NCBI GenBank assembly: GCA_009602725.1
Contig: WELB01000021.1
Location: 413,003 to 441,313, forward strand
DNA: 28,311 nt
From: Spirogloea muscicola
Lineage: Eukaryota; Streptophyta; Zygnematophyceae; Spirogloeales; Spirogloeaceae
Reading direction: 5' to 3'
The notes beneath the pieces were generated by a model. The model saw only the letters and a list, made by a program, of their open reading frames with translations, ran no database searches and was not told the origin of the DNA. Positions within the stretch are counted from its first letter, which is position 1; the number at the start of each line of letters is the position of its first letter. The position numbers were made by a program, and so were the translations under genes. Of this stretch, positions 18,261-27,755 are shown piece by piece.

Positions 18261-19092
18261 TGTGACGGCCCTGACCCTTAACAGCACAGTCAGGGGTGAG
18301 TACGTCCTTGTTGGTTTCGGTCGCTGGGGTTTAGAGACACACCCCCAGCACAGTGAAGCACCACGTGTGATACGCAGCGGAAGTCTCGCCCTGAGGCGCT
18401 GCCGACAGGCAGCGACTCACCTCTCAGGTACGGGCCAGCGACTGTCCCCAAGGGAGCAGCCACAGTCTTACTCACAGAGAGCCGTCGAAGATCCGCGACG
18501 ACTGAGTGCGGCGACGGGCTGCAGCAGCGGGCAGCAGCAGAGCTGCGTCGGCGGGCTGCGGCAGCAGGGCTCCGCCTCTCTCTCGCGGGCTTCACTGAGG
18601 TTGACCGAGTTCCCTCTGAGTCCGCTCTCAGCCCTACTTGTAGTGCTTCGTGTGCCACGCTCCCCAGGGGTCTCTGAGAGGTTCATCTCAGGGCCCACCT
18701 TCGGAAGGCGGGCCCGATACGGGGAATCTAGTGCGAGGGCAGACCACGCGGCTCCCTTCTGGAGGCGGCGGCCGTCCTGCGGCGCCGCCGAGCGGCGCCC
18801 TGCGGCGCCGCCTCGCGGCGGCGCCTTGCGGCGCCGGCTTGCGGCGCCGCCAGTGAGTCAGCGGTGTCGCGCGGCGTCACAGGCGCGCGACACGTGTCCC
18901 ATACACGTCATTGCGGGCACGACGGCAGAATCGGGAATATGCCGAGAAGCTCCGCTCTGGAAGACCAGGTTCGCCGCCTCGGCTGGAGGCGGCGCGCCTG
19001 CACGTCACATCGTCAGCAGGCGTCACACCGCGCGACACCTCGCGCAGCGCTTAACTCGAAGTCAAGCGTCCCGTAACAGGGGGGACGTTACA
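18261..19092 (-). mobile_element. Solo LTR-B in the 3' LTR of element A
   Basis: It is nearly identical to the LTR of element C at 3602-4444 in the same orientation, with both termini (TGTGACGG and CGTTACA in plus-strand reading). The flanks GGCCC and CTAGT do not form a target-site duplication, and part of the host LTR is missing. This is therefore not a simple insertion followed by LTR recombination. It carries the GGCGCC palindrome array at about 18769-18853. Confidence 0.85.
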
Positions 19093-19195
19093 CTAGTGTT
19101 TTGCCTATGTAGTGGGTTGATCCCTAAAACCCCTACAGCCGAACTCAAAAAGGACTGCTCACCCTGACTGTGTGTGTAGAGCGAGGTTCCCTACA
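19093..19195 (+). repeat. LTR-A, 3' LTR of element A, right piece
   Basis: The U5 end of LTR-A, with the first hairpin region (TGGGTTGATCCCT), GGACTG and the terminal stem CTCACCCTG...TAGAGCGAG. It ends CCCTACA. Confidence 0.85.
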
Positions 19196-19534
19196 GGCAC
19201 AGCCCTGCTGCCTCCTGCTGCCGCAGCCGCCGCCACAGCTCTGCTGCTGCCGCCTGCTGCCCAGCCTGTCGCCGCAGCTCGTCGCTGCGGGCCTCGCCGG
19301 CTCTCTGTAAGAACTATGGCTGCGCCCCTTGCGGGGACAGCTGCTGACCCTCGGTCGAGTCGCCGCCTTCCGGCGGTGCCTCAGGGTAAGACTTCTGCTG
19401 CGCTATGTGCGCGTATGTGTGCGCTGTGTGCGCTGGCGTTCCACTGTGAAAGGTTGTCTGCAAAGCACCCTATGTCCGAAATCCAAACAGGACGTTCTGA
19501 CCCTAATTGTGTGATTAGAGACAGGGACGCTACT
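19196..19534 (+). repeat. LTR-D fragment (3' part)
   Basis: It starts inside the LTR at GGCACAGCCCTGCTG (compare 3489) and ends GGGACGCTACT. It includes the unbroken sequence CTCTCTGTAAGAACTATGG (19300-19318), the empty counterpart of the element C insertion site. The LTR's 5' part is missing. Confidence 0.82.
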
Positions 19535-21084
19535 CTCGCCATGCATCTGCGTGCTGGCTGTGCCTTGGCTGCTGTCGCAAATATCGGCTGGCCAACTCCA
19601 CTCCGGCTGCTACTTTCCAACTTGCTGCAGTCGACAAGGGTGATTAAGCTGCCATCTGTGGTAGCCACTTCGCTTGCTGAATGCTTTGTACTTTTGAGTC
19701 AGGCTTCCCGCTTGACCTTATTCTCTATCGTAAGCTGGCCTTCCAGTGGCGATTATCTCGCTTCGGAATGATTATGCTCTGACCTACTGCTAGCATAACA
19801 GACCCTGGTTTTCGATGGCATTCCTGGACAGTTATCCGAGTAAATTCCAAGATCATCTGTGTTTCCAGTGATCCGAGCTTCTCCCTGTACCTTGAATATA
19901 TTTCTGGCTAGCCTTGTACAGCTACCGCCTCCGCTTATATGCCCTTGTCTTATCGCCGGGATTCCGACTTGTGACTATGCCTGTAACTTCCAACTTGCAG
20001 CTTGACTTGTGCTTATTCATTGGCCATTATCATTGGCTATAGGCTACCAATGGTCGCCAATAACTCCGATTAATGAGACATGGAATTTCTGGCCCCTCAC
20101 GTCTTGACCATTTCTTTGGGCAAGCCTTTTACAGGCATTGCCCCCGGTAGGAGGCGATAGCTCGGACACTCAGTATCGTTGAACAGCGCGCTTGAACTAG
20201 GAAAAGACGCTTCCAGGAGAGGGCAGTGGCTGTGATAGGCCAGCCCGGAAAGAAGAATGAACAAAGTTCGAAGGGCGCAGAGAGTGCTCTAATGCACACA
20301 ATGAATCAAGTAGCTACGAATCACTCAGTCACCCACCCCTGTTGAGCAGACGCAGGTCGGAGAAACTAGTGGCACTGCCGCAGCCTCATATCAGGACAGA
20401 AATAACATAATGTTTACGAAAGAAGAGACACGCTGTTAGGAAGGCTGCGCTATCAATTGAAATTAGGTGGGCCACCCTGCCGGTGAGGAATGACGTCGAC
20501 ATTGCCGTCGACAGGGCGTGTGGAGTGAATGGCTAGACGTTCCCCAGCAACTTTAACGGCGAACGACCATCTGACACCAACGCCAGCGGGTTGAGCCCGG
20601 CTTCGATGCCAACTGGGTCGCCAGCTCACTTGTTGTCATGCGGTAATAAGTATGCTTAAGCGTCTCCAGGCACTCTCAGGGCATTCGTGGGCAGGCCGCG
20701 CTTTGGGTGCTGCTTCCAGGACTCTGGCTGCTAGATGCTCGGCCATGCCCGGCCTCGGCCATGCCTGGCGGCATGCTCTCCCGCGGCCATGCTCGGCGCC
20801 ATGGTGCCTGCTGGATACAGCTCATGGTTCCCTCGTCAGGCACGCTCCCTGCGGGCTAGCCTTGGGGGCCACTCCCATGCACCCTGGAGGGAGAAGAAGA
20901 AGTGGCTCTCCCAATGGGGGCAAGGGCTGTGAGAAGCCAGCCCGAAAAGAAATGACAATGTTCGAAGGGGCCAAAGTACGAGCTAAGCAGCAACCGCGGG
21001 GCCTGAAGAGGCTATGGCAGAACTGGAATGGAGAGTGACACAGAGAAAGTAAAGAGTAGAGAGTGACCCGACCGGAGGCCGGGG
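19535..21084. other. Lower-GC stretch without a recognisable gene
   Basis: The base composition is more balanced than in the surrounding LTRs, and the frames are short with many stops on both strands. I see no domain, tRNA or LTR terminus. Two stretches (about 20240-20370 and 20925-21000) belong to the short dispersed repeat described at 1425-1577. This may be the least altered host intergenic DNA in the window, or an unknown repeat. Confidence 0.4.
20240..20370. repeat. Second copy of the short dispersed repeat
   Basis: It reads GGCCAGCCCGGAAAGAAGAA, then AACAAAGTTCGAAGGG, then GAATCACTCAGTCACCC and CAGGTCGGAG, the same block order as 1437-1580. Spacing differs slightly between the blocks. 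Confidence 0.45.
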
Positions 21085-21384
21085 ACTCAGTGAAGCTTTG
21101 AAAGTGGCGCAGCCCTGCGGCTGCCTGCTGCTGTAGACCGCTGCCGCGCGCGGCTCGTTGCCGGCTCAGCCGAGGAGACCTTGGCGGCGTTCCGCTCGGG
21201 GCAAGCCTGCAGCGCGTGCCCAGAAGGTGGAGCTGCTGCCTGGCGGCAGGCAGTGCCACAGGGCAAGTCTTCGGCTGTATCGGAGTGCTTCCTCGGGGCG
21301 GGTGGTTGTCCCTCGATCCCCAAGCACTCAATCCCAATAAGGACGCATTCGGTTCTAACTGCCTATTATGGACCGAACGCTACA
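21085..21384 (+). repeat. Diverged LTR fragment with a U5 end
   Basis: The CAG/CTG-rich part and GGCAGTGCCACAGGGCAAGT resemble LTR-D (19370-19400). The end has GGACG, a hairpin TTCGGTTCTAA/TTATGGACCGAA (21348-21377) and CGCTACA at 21378-21384. The hairpin sits where LTR-D has CTGACCCTAA/TTAGGGACAG. It is a member of the same LTR superfamily but not LTR-A, B or D itself. Confidence 0.65.
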
Positions 21385-21600
21385 GCAGGGCTGCGCCCCT
21401 CTCTGGACTTCACTGCTCCGAACTGTCTGTCCGTATCTCTGGCGCCAAACTTTCGGTGCTTCCGGTACCGCCAGGGGCCATGGGGTCGCCCGAAGGCCCA
21501 CCGAAGGCAGTCTTGCCGTCGCATCCGTGTAGCTCAACACGAACCACTCTATGATCTCGCTGAGCTAGGCCTGGAGGCCACCCCGGTCATCCTGACCAGA
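21385..21600. repeat. Weak LTR-B-like stretch
   Basis: GCAGGGCTGCGCCCCTCTCT, then GACTTCACTG, GTGCTTC and GGGCCATGGGG follow the order seen in LTR-B at about 3911-4050. The similarity is partial and the edges cannot be set. Confidence 0.4.
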
Positions 21601-21890
21601 GCATTGCTGAGGTAAGTGGGCCCTCACAAGTCCATGCGCAGGGTTGCCACGGTTCTGACGCATCAGAAGCACCTCAGCATCGACCCCTTGCAAATGCCTC
21701 CCGCCAGCAGCGTGCTGGCCGAGCAAGCAATGCGCTTCCCCACACAGCGCCCCCAAAGGGCGTGGGAAGTCGGATCCAACACAGCCTTGGCTGTCTCCAG
21801 GTGCTCCGCAAGGAATGCAACTCATTGCATCTCCTCCCACTCTGGTCAGATTGACCGGAGTATGGCTGACATTGGGCGGCCCTGGCAAGT
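21600..21890 (-). pseudogene. Gag fragment of an element A-like copy
   Basis: The minus strand reads VDAEVLLMRQNRGNPAHGLV, then RAHLPQQCSGQDDRGGLQA. This aligns with VDASLHPMRKSSGNPEHGLA and RAHAPRQFSGHDDRGGLQP of element A Gag. It lies downstream (minus direction) of an LTR-A-like piece at 21895-22180, as in a 5'-truncated or rearranged copy. Confidence 0.78.
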
Positions 21891-21894
21891 CCAG

Positions 21895-22180
21895 GCTGCT
21901 CCTGGGCTTCGCCGGTCCGAACTGATGTCGGGTCTCGGCTCAAGGCTCGTAGTGCTTCCGCCGTGCCACCCCCCCTCCAGGGGTGTGAGCGGGTCGCCCC
22001 AAGGCCTGCCTTTGCGGCAGGCCCAAGGTCCCCCCTTGGCAGGTTGGAACCTGGCGAGGTTTAGTCCAGGACGGGCGGGAGTTGCCCGCACCTGGGCGGG
22101 CCCACTTGTCCATCAAGCGGCTAGCGGTCATGTAACGCTAACAGCACCGTGTGGCATAACCAAACGGCTGGATCGTTACA
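21895..22180 (-). repeat. Diverged LTR-A fragment
   Basis: The minus strand begins TGTAACGATCCAGCCGTTTG at 22180 and follows LTR-A through GGGCCCGCCCAGGTG and the CCACCCCCCCTCC block, with many differences. The U5 end is missing. Confidence 0.75.
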
Positions 22181-22236
22181 CTAAGTATGTCAGCTCTGGC
22201 TGGTGAAAGACGCATTCGGATTGCTTGGCATACTGT
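22181..22236 (-). pseudogene. Short RT fragment
   Basis: The minus strand reads YAKQSECVFHQPELTYLV, matching YSKKSKCVFNQPELTYLG in the RT of element C (about 6700-6750). About 19 codons remain, jammed between two LTR fragments. Confidence 0.75.
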
Positions 22237-22476
22237 CCCTGCGGATCTTCATCGGCTCTTCTGAAGGTAGACTGTGGCTGCTCCCTTTGGGGGCAGTTGC
22301 TGGCCCGTACCGAGAGGTGAGTCGCCGCCTGTCGGCGGCGCCTCAGGGCAAGGTATTCCGCTGCGTGTGAACGTGGTGCTTCTCTGTGCTGGGGGTTTCG
22401 TCTCAAAATCCCAGCGACCGGATACAATCAGGACGTTCTAGCCCTTGACTGTCTGTGAAGGGCTCAGAACGTCACA
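22237..22476 (+). repeat. LTR-B-like fragment, U5 half
   Basis: It matches the reverse complement of 3602-3840 with substitutions and ends GAACGTCACA at 22476. It holds the first hairpin (GCTGGGGGTTT/AAATCCCAGC, 22388-22414). It also has the best terminal hairpin in the window: GTTCT-AGCCCTT pairs with AAGGGCT-C-AGAAC (22435-22470). Confidence 0.82.
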
Positions 22477-22483
22477 CTCACAG

Positions 22484-22790
22484 CGATGAGCTGCGGCGAC
22501 GGGCTGGGCAGCAGGCGGCAGCAGCAGAGCTGTGTCGGCCGCGGCAGCAGCAGGCAGCAGCGGGGCTGGCTAGGCAGCAGCAGGGCTGTGTCTCTCTTGG
22601 GCGTTGGTCGGACCTTTAGGTCTTGACCAAGGCCCACTACTTATAGCGTTTCTCTTGCGACTCCTCCCCAGAGGGCGTGACGAGGGTCGTGCCCATGACC
22701 CTGCCCCGGAGGGACGAGCCAGATAAGGGGACGACGAATATGCGGACGCTGCCGCGCGGGGGGGAGCAGCGCATGGCTGCTGGAGTGAGA
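22484..22790 (-). repeat. LTR-D fragment
   Basis: It matches 1925-2185 (GAGCTGCGGCGACGGGCTGG, the triplet-rich tract, and the TATA decamer at 22637-22646 on the minus strand). Both LTR ends are missing. Confidence 0.8.
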
Positions 22791-22797
22791 GTCCAGG

Positions 22798-22982
22798 TGT
22801 AAGGAACATCGCCCTACACACGCAGTTAGGGTGAGCAGTCCTTCTTGAGTTCGGCTGTAGGGGTTTAGGGACCAACCCACTACACAGGCAAAGCACTAGC
22901 GCATAGGCGCAGCGGAAGACAGGCCCCGTGGCGCCGCCGTCCGGCGGCGACTCCACCTCCTGGGCGCAGGCCGGCGCAGCAG
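22798..22982 (-). repeat. LTR-A fragment cut by the methyltransferase element
   Basis: The minus strand ends CGATGTTCCTTACA at 22798, the proper LTR-A terminus. The similarity stops at GGCCGGCGCAGCAG (22982), where TGTCATGCCC of the next element begins. Position 105 of the window shows how LTR-A continues when uninterrupted. Confidence 0.88.
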
Positions 22983-23385
22983 TGTCATGCCCGGGCGCGT
23001 CGGCGTCGTCGTAGTGTCGTGCAGAGGGTGGTTGGGCGGAAGGTGCCAGGTCATCGTACCGGTACACGTGGCATAGGCAGGAGAGGTGTGAACGGGACCC
23101 TCGGGGGAGTAGACCTTGGGAAGCCGCGCCACCCGTGTGGGAGAGGGAGAGCCCCGGGGGCGTCGAAATGGCGAAGTCCTGTACCTCCTGCCTTGACCCC
23201 CCCGCGGGGGTAAGTCACGTGGCTGGCGGAGAGAGACCCATCTCTCCGCTAGTCCTCTCGGAGAACCGGGGCGCCCTAGCGATGGCGGCGCCGCGGAATG
23301 CGGGGATGCTGGCGCGGGTTTGGGGGGTGTAGAGCGGGCGCGCCAGTGAGGCCGAAGCGGGGGAGATCCCCCGGCGGGGGTGACA
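22983..23385 (+). repeat. 5' LTR of the methyltransferase element
   Basis: It starts TGTCATGCCCGGGCG and is taken to end GGGGTGACA, giving the 5-bp inverted termini TGTCA/TGACA and a length of 403 bp. The start is firm because a second copy of this terminus is at 13084 (minus). The end is inferred; the following CGCACTGTGGATGAGCG is not an obvious primer-binding site for a known tRNA. Confidence 0.65.
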
Positions 23386-23511
23386 CGCACTGTGGATGAG
23401 CGAGTGAGAGAGCGAGCCCATTACTTGCGGAGAGATGGGCGCAGCGAGCCTGTGCGGCCGCGGGAGGGCAATGCAGCGGCAGCAGGCGCCGGCCGGAGGT
23501 GGCGCCGCCTG

Positions 23512-24842
23512 ATGCCCACTCGCCGCGGCACGGACTACGCGCCATCCGCCCGGCAGCGCGACGCCGAGGCGGACGACCCCGACCTGAGTGACGGTGAGGG
23601 CAGCCACTCCTCGGGCTCCAGCACGGCCAGCCACGTGGCAATGGAGGCCGAGGAGGCGGCCCCCAAGGTCGGGCGGCGGTACACGGGGCGGTCCGATGGG
23701 ATCTCCCCGGTGGAGTTGGAAATGCGCGTGGAGGCGGCCCTGGCGCGGATGGAGCTCAATCCTCGCTTCACCCGTCGTGTAGGGTTTAAGGTGCTGCCAG
23801 ACTACCTGGCAGGCCCGGCGTTGCAGTTTTATGGGAGAGTGAGGGACGAGGTGTTAGCCCTGCGGGAGGAGGTACCGGCGGCCGCGGTGGTGGCTGTAGA
23901 GGGCGGGGAGCCTGAGAGCTCTGCAGCGGCGGACTCGAGGTCTGCCGTGGGGGTCGCAGCGGGGAAGCAGGAGGAGCGCCTCCTGGCTGACCCGGTGACC
24001 CACTTCCTACGGTTGCTCGGGCGTCAGTTCAAGACTGACACCGCGGCCAAGGTCGCGGAGCTGACCAACTTCCGTAGGCTGCCGGGTGAGGATGTCATGG
24101 TGGTGGCTGAGCGGATGAAGCAGCTGCGCCGCGACACCGGGCGGCCGGAGGTCGACGCTGCCCAGCGCTTCCTGGATGCGCTGAGTGGCGGGAAGAAGGG
24201 TCTGTGGCTCGAGCAGCAGGTGTTCGCAGCGTACCGCCGCGACTTCACAATCGACCAGGTCGCTGAGCTGGCGGACGAGGTGGAGCGCCACTTCGCGGGC
24301 AAGGCGGTGGAGCCACCGGCACCAGCCAAGGCGGCTGAGGCGAGGGGCTTCAAGGGGTTCCACCGCGGCGGCGCCAAGGCGGCAATGGAGGCAGCGGCGG
24401 GCGGGGGCAAGAAGGCCATGGCGGCAGCGGCTGCCGCGGGCACCGGCGGCGGCGGCCCCCCTCCCCCGCGCTGCTACGTCTGCAACCAGCTTGGCCACCT
24501 GAAGCGGGAGTGCCCGAAGGCCGCTGGCATGCAGTGTAGGCACTGCGGCAAGAGCGGGCACGGGGCTGACGCGTGCTGGACCCTGCATCCGCAGCTGCGC
24601 CCGGCGCACCTGCAGGCTCATGCAGCGGCGGGGAAGAGCTCGGCGTCGGGTGGTGCGCGGGGAGCGAAGGGGAAGCGCGCTGCTGTCGGCGGGGGGGGCG
24701 CCGCGATGGAGTCCCTGCGCGCACAACTGGCGGAGCTGCAGGCGGGGCTGGCGATGCTGGTCGCACGCGGTGGCCAGTCGGAGCAGGACCTTGAGGACGA
24801 GGAGGAGGCAGCGCACCGCAACCGCTTCGGGCTGGCGGTGCA
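23512..24842 (+). CDS. Gag of the methyltransferase element
   Basis: The first in-frame ATG is at 23512 (MPTRRGTDYAPSARQR); the open frame extends further upstream without ATG. An acidic Ser-rich N-terminus leads into YTGRSDGISPVELEMRV and PDYLAGPALQFYGRV. A capsid-like segment follows (DPVTHFLRLLGRQFKTDTAAK, trimmed here to its start; FRRLPGEDVMVVAERMKQL, QRFLDALSGG). Two zinc knuckles come next: CYVCNQLGHLKREC (24472-24513) and CRHCGKSGHGADAC (24535-24576). A helical MESLRAQLAELQAGLAML lies near 24706. Gag packages the RNA and builds the particle. It runs on into the protease region without a stop once the duplicated block at 24843-25198 is allowed for. Confidence 0.85.
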
Positions 24843-25198
24843 GATCGCGGACTGCTGGATGGCGGGCCGCAAGGGGAAGGGGAAGAGGAGGTGGAGGGGG
24901 AGGGCCCCTCGGGGAGCGGGGAACACGGCCGCGTGCAGGAGGAGCACGGGCCTCGCTGGCCCCGCTCATTCCAGCTGCTCCCCGACACCGCCGACCCGGA
25001 GAGGCCGGTCCTGGACGTGNGATCGCGGACTGCTGGATGGCGGGCCGCAAGGGGAAGGGGAAGAGGAGGGAGGAGGGGGAGGGCCCCTCGGGGAGCGGGG
25101 AACACGGCCGCGTGCAGGAGGAGCACTGGCCTCGCTGGCCCCGCTCATTCCAGCTGCACCCCGACACCGCCGACCCGGAGCTGCCGGTCCTGGACGTG
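24843..25198. other. Assembly join: N at 25020 inside a duplicated block of about 177 bp
   Basis: Sequence from GATCGCGGACTGCTGGATGG at 24843 to GGTCCTGGACGTG at 25019 is repeated almost exactly at 25021-25198, with a single N between. The copies differ by a few substitutions and a small indel. In the second copy the reading IADCWMAGRKGKGKR continues smoothly into the protease region; in the first it runs out of frame. The offset of 178 bases accounts exactly for the apparent frame change between Gag and protease. This looks like two contig ends overlapping rather than biology. Confidence 0.85.
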
Positions 25199-26620
25199 CG
25201 ACCTGCGGGAGGGAGGGCCAGGCCGCCGCTGCGCAACACTGCGCAGTGGCTGGCTGCCGCTCTCATGCGGACGCCGACGCTGACATTGGCTGACGTTGGC
25301 GTGACGGAGGCGGCGCTAGCGAAGGCGCTGCGGCAGCACCTGCCCGCCCTTCCTGACGGCTTGGCGGGTGCAGAGGACGTGGAGGTCCCTGCACTCGAAG
25401 CCGCCTGTGGAGCGAATGCCCCACCCGCGTACAACTGCAGCGGGGTCCTTAAGCAATTAAGGATCCCTGCCAGATCGCCTCTATCCCTGCCACTGCCGGT
25501 GCCTGTTGCTGCCGAGTCTGAGGGAAGTCAGCTGGCTGTGGAGGGGGAACCCAGCGCGGGCGGTGCACTGGCAACCCGCGCAGGGGAGGTGTCGAGCGCG
25601 ACTGAGGAGGACGCACTGGAGGACAACCCAGCCGTGAAGGACGCCTGGGGAGCGGATGCCCCACCCGCGTACAAATGCAGCGGGGTCCTTAAGCAATTAA
25701 GGGCCCCTGCCAGGTTGCCTGACTCGCAGACGCGCGCTGTGGCTGTGGTGGACGTCCCTGGGGAGTCGGTTGTGCTGCGCCCGAGCGAGCCCATGCCAAG
25801 CACCGGTGCCTGGGGGGCTGCCCGTGCAGGGGTGCCAGCATCACCACCCCGGCGGCTGGTCGCAGAGCGCTTGGAGGTCATCCCCAACGTGGCCCGCGTC
25901 GAGAACGAGAAGGGGGTCATCACCTTCAACGGGTGTGCCCCGGCGCGCGAGATGGTCGACTCCGGCGCGCAGCGCGTGCTGCTGGGGCGTGCCATGGTGG
26001 GGGAGCTGAGTCTCAGGGCCAAGGACCTGGAGCCATCCCCCATCCGCATCAAGACCGCGACAGGAGGCGCGGCGACGGGGGTCCTGCAGACCAAGGACCC
26101 CGTCACCATCACCTAGAACGGGGGAACGGCAGACGAGGTAACCCTGCACCTCCGATGCCTGGTGACCGAGGCCACATCCTACGACGTGCTTCTGGGCACG
26201 GAGTTCTTGTACCCAGTTGGGGCAGGGATTGATACGTGGGAGGAGGTGGGGTACTACCGCCCTGGGTACGCGCGAGGGGAGGGCCGCAAGGCCACCTTCC
26301 CGCTGAAGCTCGTCGGCTGTGCGGAGGCTGGGACGGCCTTCGCGTGCCACGGTGAGATGGCCTGGAAGGGCCACGAGCTGCTCGACATGCCGCCAGAGGA
26401 GGAGGCCAGCATGGCGATGGCGGCTGGGTGGGCGCCTGCGAGCTCGGCGGAGCAGGTGGCTCCGGCGGACCCGTGCGCAGCCGACTTGGCGGTGGAGCTG
26501 GCGTGGAGCACCCAGGCGCTGCGAGCGCGGGAGCCGGCCACCAGCCCGCTGGAGACGCTGCAGGAGTGCGGGGACCCTCCTGTCGACTCGGGCATCATCG
26601 AGTGGGCTGTACCGGAGGGC
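25021..26620 (+). pseudogene. Protease region of the methyltransferase element, in-frame TAG
   Basis: A long linker (MRTPTLTLADVGVTEAAL, LRQHLPALPDG) contains two copies of an APPAYxCSGVLKQLRxPAR motif (25405-25470 and 25645-25710). The retropepsin follows: IPNVARVENEKG, FNGCAPAREM, catalytic VDSGAQRVLLG (Asp codon 25958-25960), LRAKDLEPSPIRIKTATGG. A TAG at 26114-26116 interrupts the domain. The same frame then resumes with the conserved end YDVLLGTEFLYPVG and a spacer (ATFPLKLVGC, LETLQECGD) leading straight into the methyltransferase. The equivalent position in remnant E is a Leu codon, so the stop is probably a mutation; retroviral-type read-through cannot be excluded. Confidence 0.8.
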
Positions 26621-27755
26621 GGCATTGTCCTCGTCGAGTTCTTCGCGGGCATCGGGACCGGGCTGGCCGCGGTGCTCGCCAACGGCATTCGGGTCAGCCG
26701 GTACGTTTACATGGAGCCAGACCCCGCTGCGCAGTCGGCAGCGCGGCACCACGGCGCTCCTGTCCGCGTACCCGCAGCTGCTAGTGGAGGGTGCAGTGCT
26801 CGGCTTCCAGAGCACCCTGCCAGCCGACATCCGGCTGGTAGGGGAGAGGCACCTGCCGTTGCTGGGGCAGGTGGGCCTGGTGGTGGCCGGGTGGGAGTGC
26901 CAAGGCCACTCGCGCGCCGGCAAGGGGAGGGGGCTGGCGGACCACCGCTCGCGCCTCTTCTGGGAGCTGGAGCGTGTGCTGGCGCTGCTGCAGCAGGGGC
27001 AGGAGGCCCCTGTTGCCTACATCCTCGAGAACGTGCCAGCGGGAGAGGACCGGCGCGACAGCGTGCAACGCGACTTCGACATCGTGGAGTCCCGCATCGG
27101 GCGTGGCGTGGCGCTGGACGCGGCAGCGCTCGGGAGCAGAGCACACCGCCTTCGGGTGAAGTGGACGAAGCTTGCTCGCCCCGAGTTGCTCGCTGCTGTC
27201 GCCGCGCTGGAGCGCCGACCCCCCGGGTTGGTCGTCGACGACATCCTGGACCCAGGACGCTCGTCGCAGCCAGTGGTGAAGGAGGACTGCGCGCCCTACG
27301 CGCAGTGCAACAAGGTGGGGCAGCCGCGGGCTGCCTTGCCGACGCTGGTCAGCTACCCAGGCTCGTACGCGTTCCGCAACGGCGGGCCAGGCCTCGTCTG
27401 GGACGAGGCAACACGTCGCTGGGAGGAGCCGCGCGCCGACGAGCGGGAGCGCGCGATGGGATTCTGCACGGGCACCACCGCAGCGCCTGGGCTCACGGAG
27501 GCGCAGCGCCGCAAGCTCCTGGGCCAGGCCATGGATCTAAACGCCTTGAAGTGGCTGCTCGCAGTTTGCCTGGCAGCGCAGCGGAGCCAGCGAGCGGCAT
27601 GGAGGCGAGCGGAGGAGCTGAGGCGGCAGTGGGTAGCGCGCGCGGGAGCTGGCGGGCACCCATTGGGGGGGGGAGCAGGGAGCAGGAGGACAGGACCGGT
27701 AAAGCAGGTTGCACAGGTGGCACCCCAGCAGGAGGCGGGGGGGGCCCTGGAATAG
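26621..27755 (+). CDS. DNA (cytosine-5) methyltransferase domain captured in a retrotransposon
   Basis: It transfers a methyl group from S-adenosylmethionine to cytosine C5 in DNA. Visible motifs in canonical order: I (SAM binding) LVEFFAGIGTGLAAVLANG at 26633; II YVYMEPDPAAQSA near 26704; IV GWECQGHSRAGKGRGLADHR with the catalytic Cys codon at 26898-26900; VI YILENVP at 27018; VIII SRAHRLRVKW near 27136; a short target-recognition region; IX ERERAMGFCTG near 27445; X GQAMDLNALKWLL at 27523. The Pro before the catalytic Cys is Glu (ECQ, not PCQ). Motifs I and II are one frame away from the rest; a one-base change near 26748 separates them. With about 310 residues it is a catalytic core without the N-terminal regulatory domains of host maintenance enzymes. 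Motif IV resembles bacterial and DNMT1-type enzymes more than DNMT3/DRM. Confidence 0.88.

Larger units (their letters stand above)
13791..19195 (+). mobile_element. Element A: non-autonomous chromovirus with RT/RNase H deleted
   Basis: It carries a 5' LTR, primer-binding site, intact Gag, the start of a protease, then an integrase and chromodomain, a polypurine tract, and a 3' LTR broken by a solo LTR-B. Compared with element C, about 1.9 kb from just after the protease DSG to the end of RNase H are absent. It could only have moved with proteins supplied in trans. The flanking pentamers (GCAAC at 13786-13790, GGCAC at 19196-19200) do not match, so one end has probably been rearranged. Confidence 0.88.

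Noticed and set aside
24843-25198. Genuine tandem duplication of a Gag-Pol linker
   Set aside because: The N between the copies and the frame behaviour of the two copies fit an unresolved contig overlap.
26114-26116. Programmed UAG read-through inside the protease
   Set aside because: It is in the middle of the protease domain rather than between Gag and protease, and the related remnant has a Leu codon there. Kept as possible but not claimed.
26319-26740. Reading the methyltransferase from the long frame that begins at 26319
   Set aside because: The first 140 codons of that frame are an Arg-rich shadow; motifs I and II are in another frame, joined near 26748.
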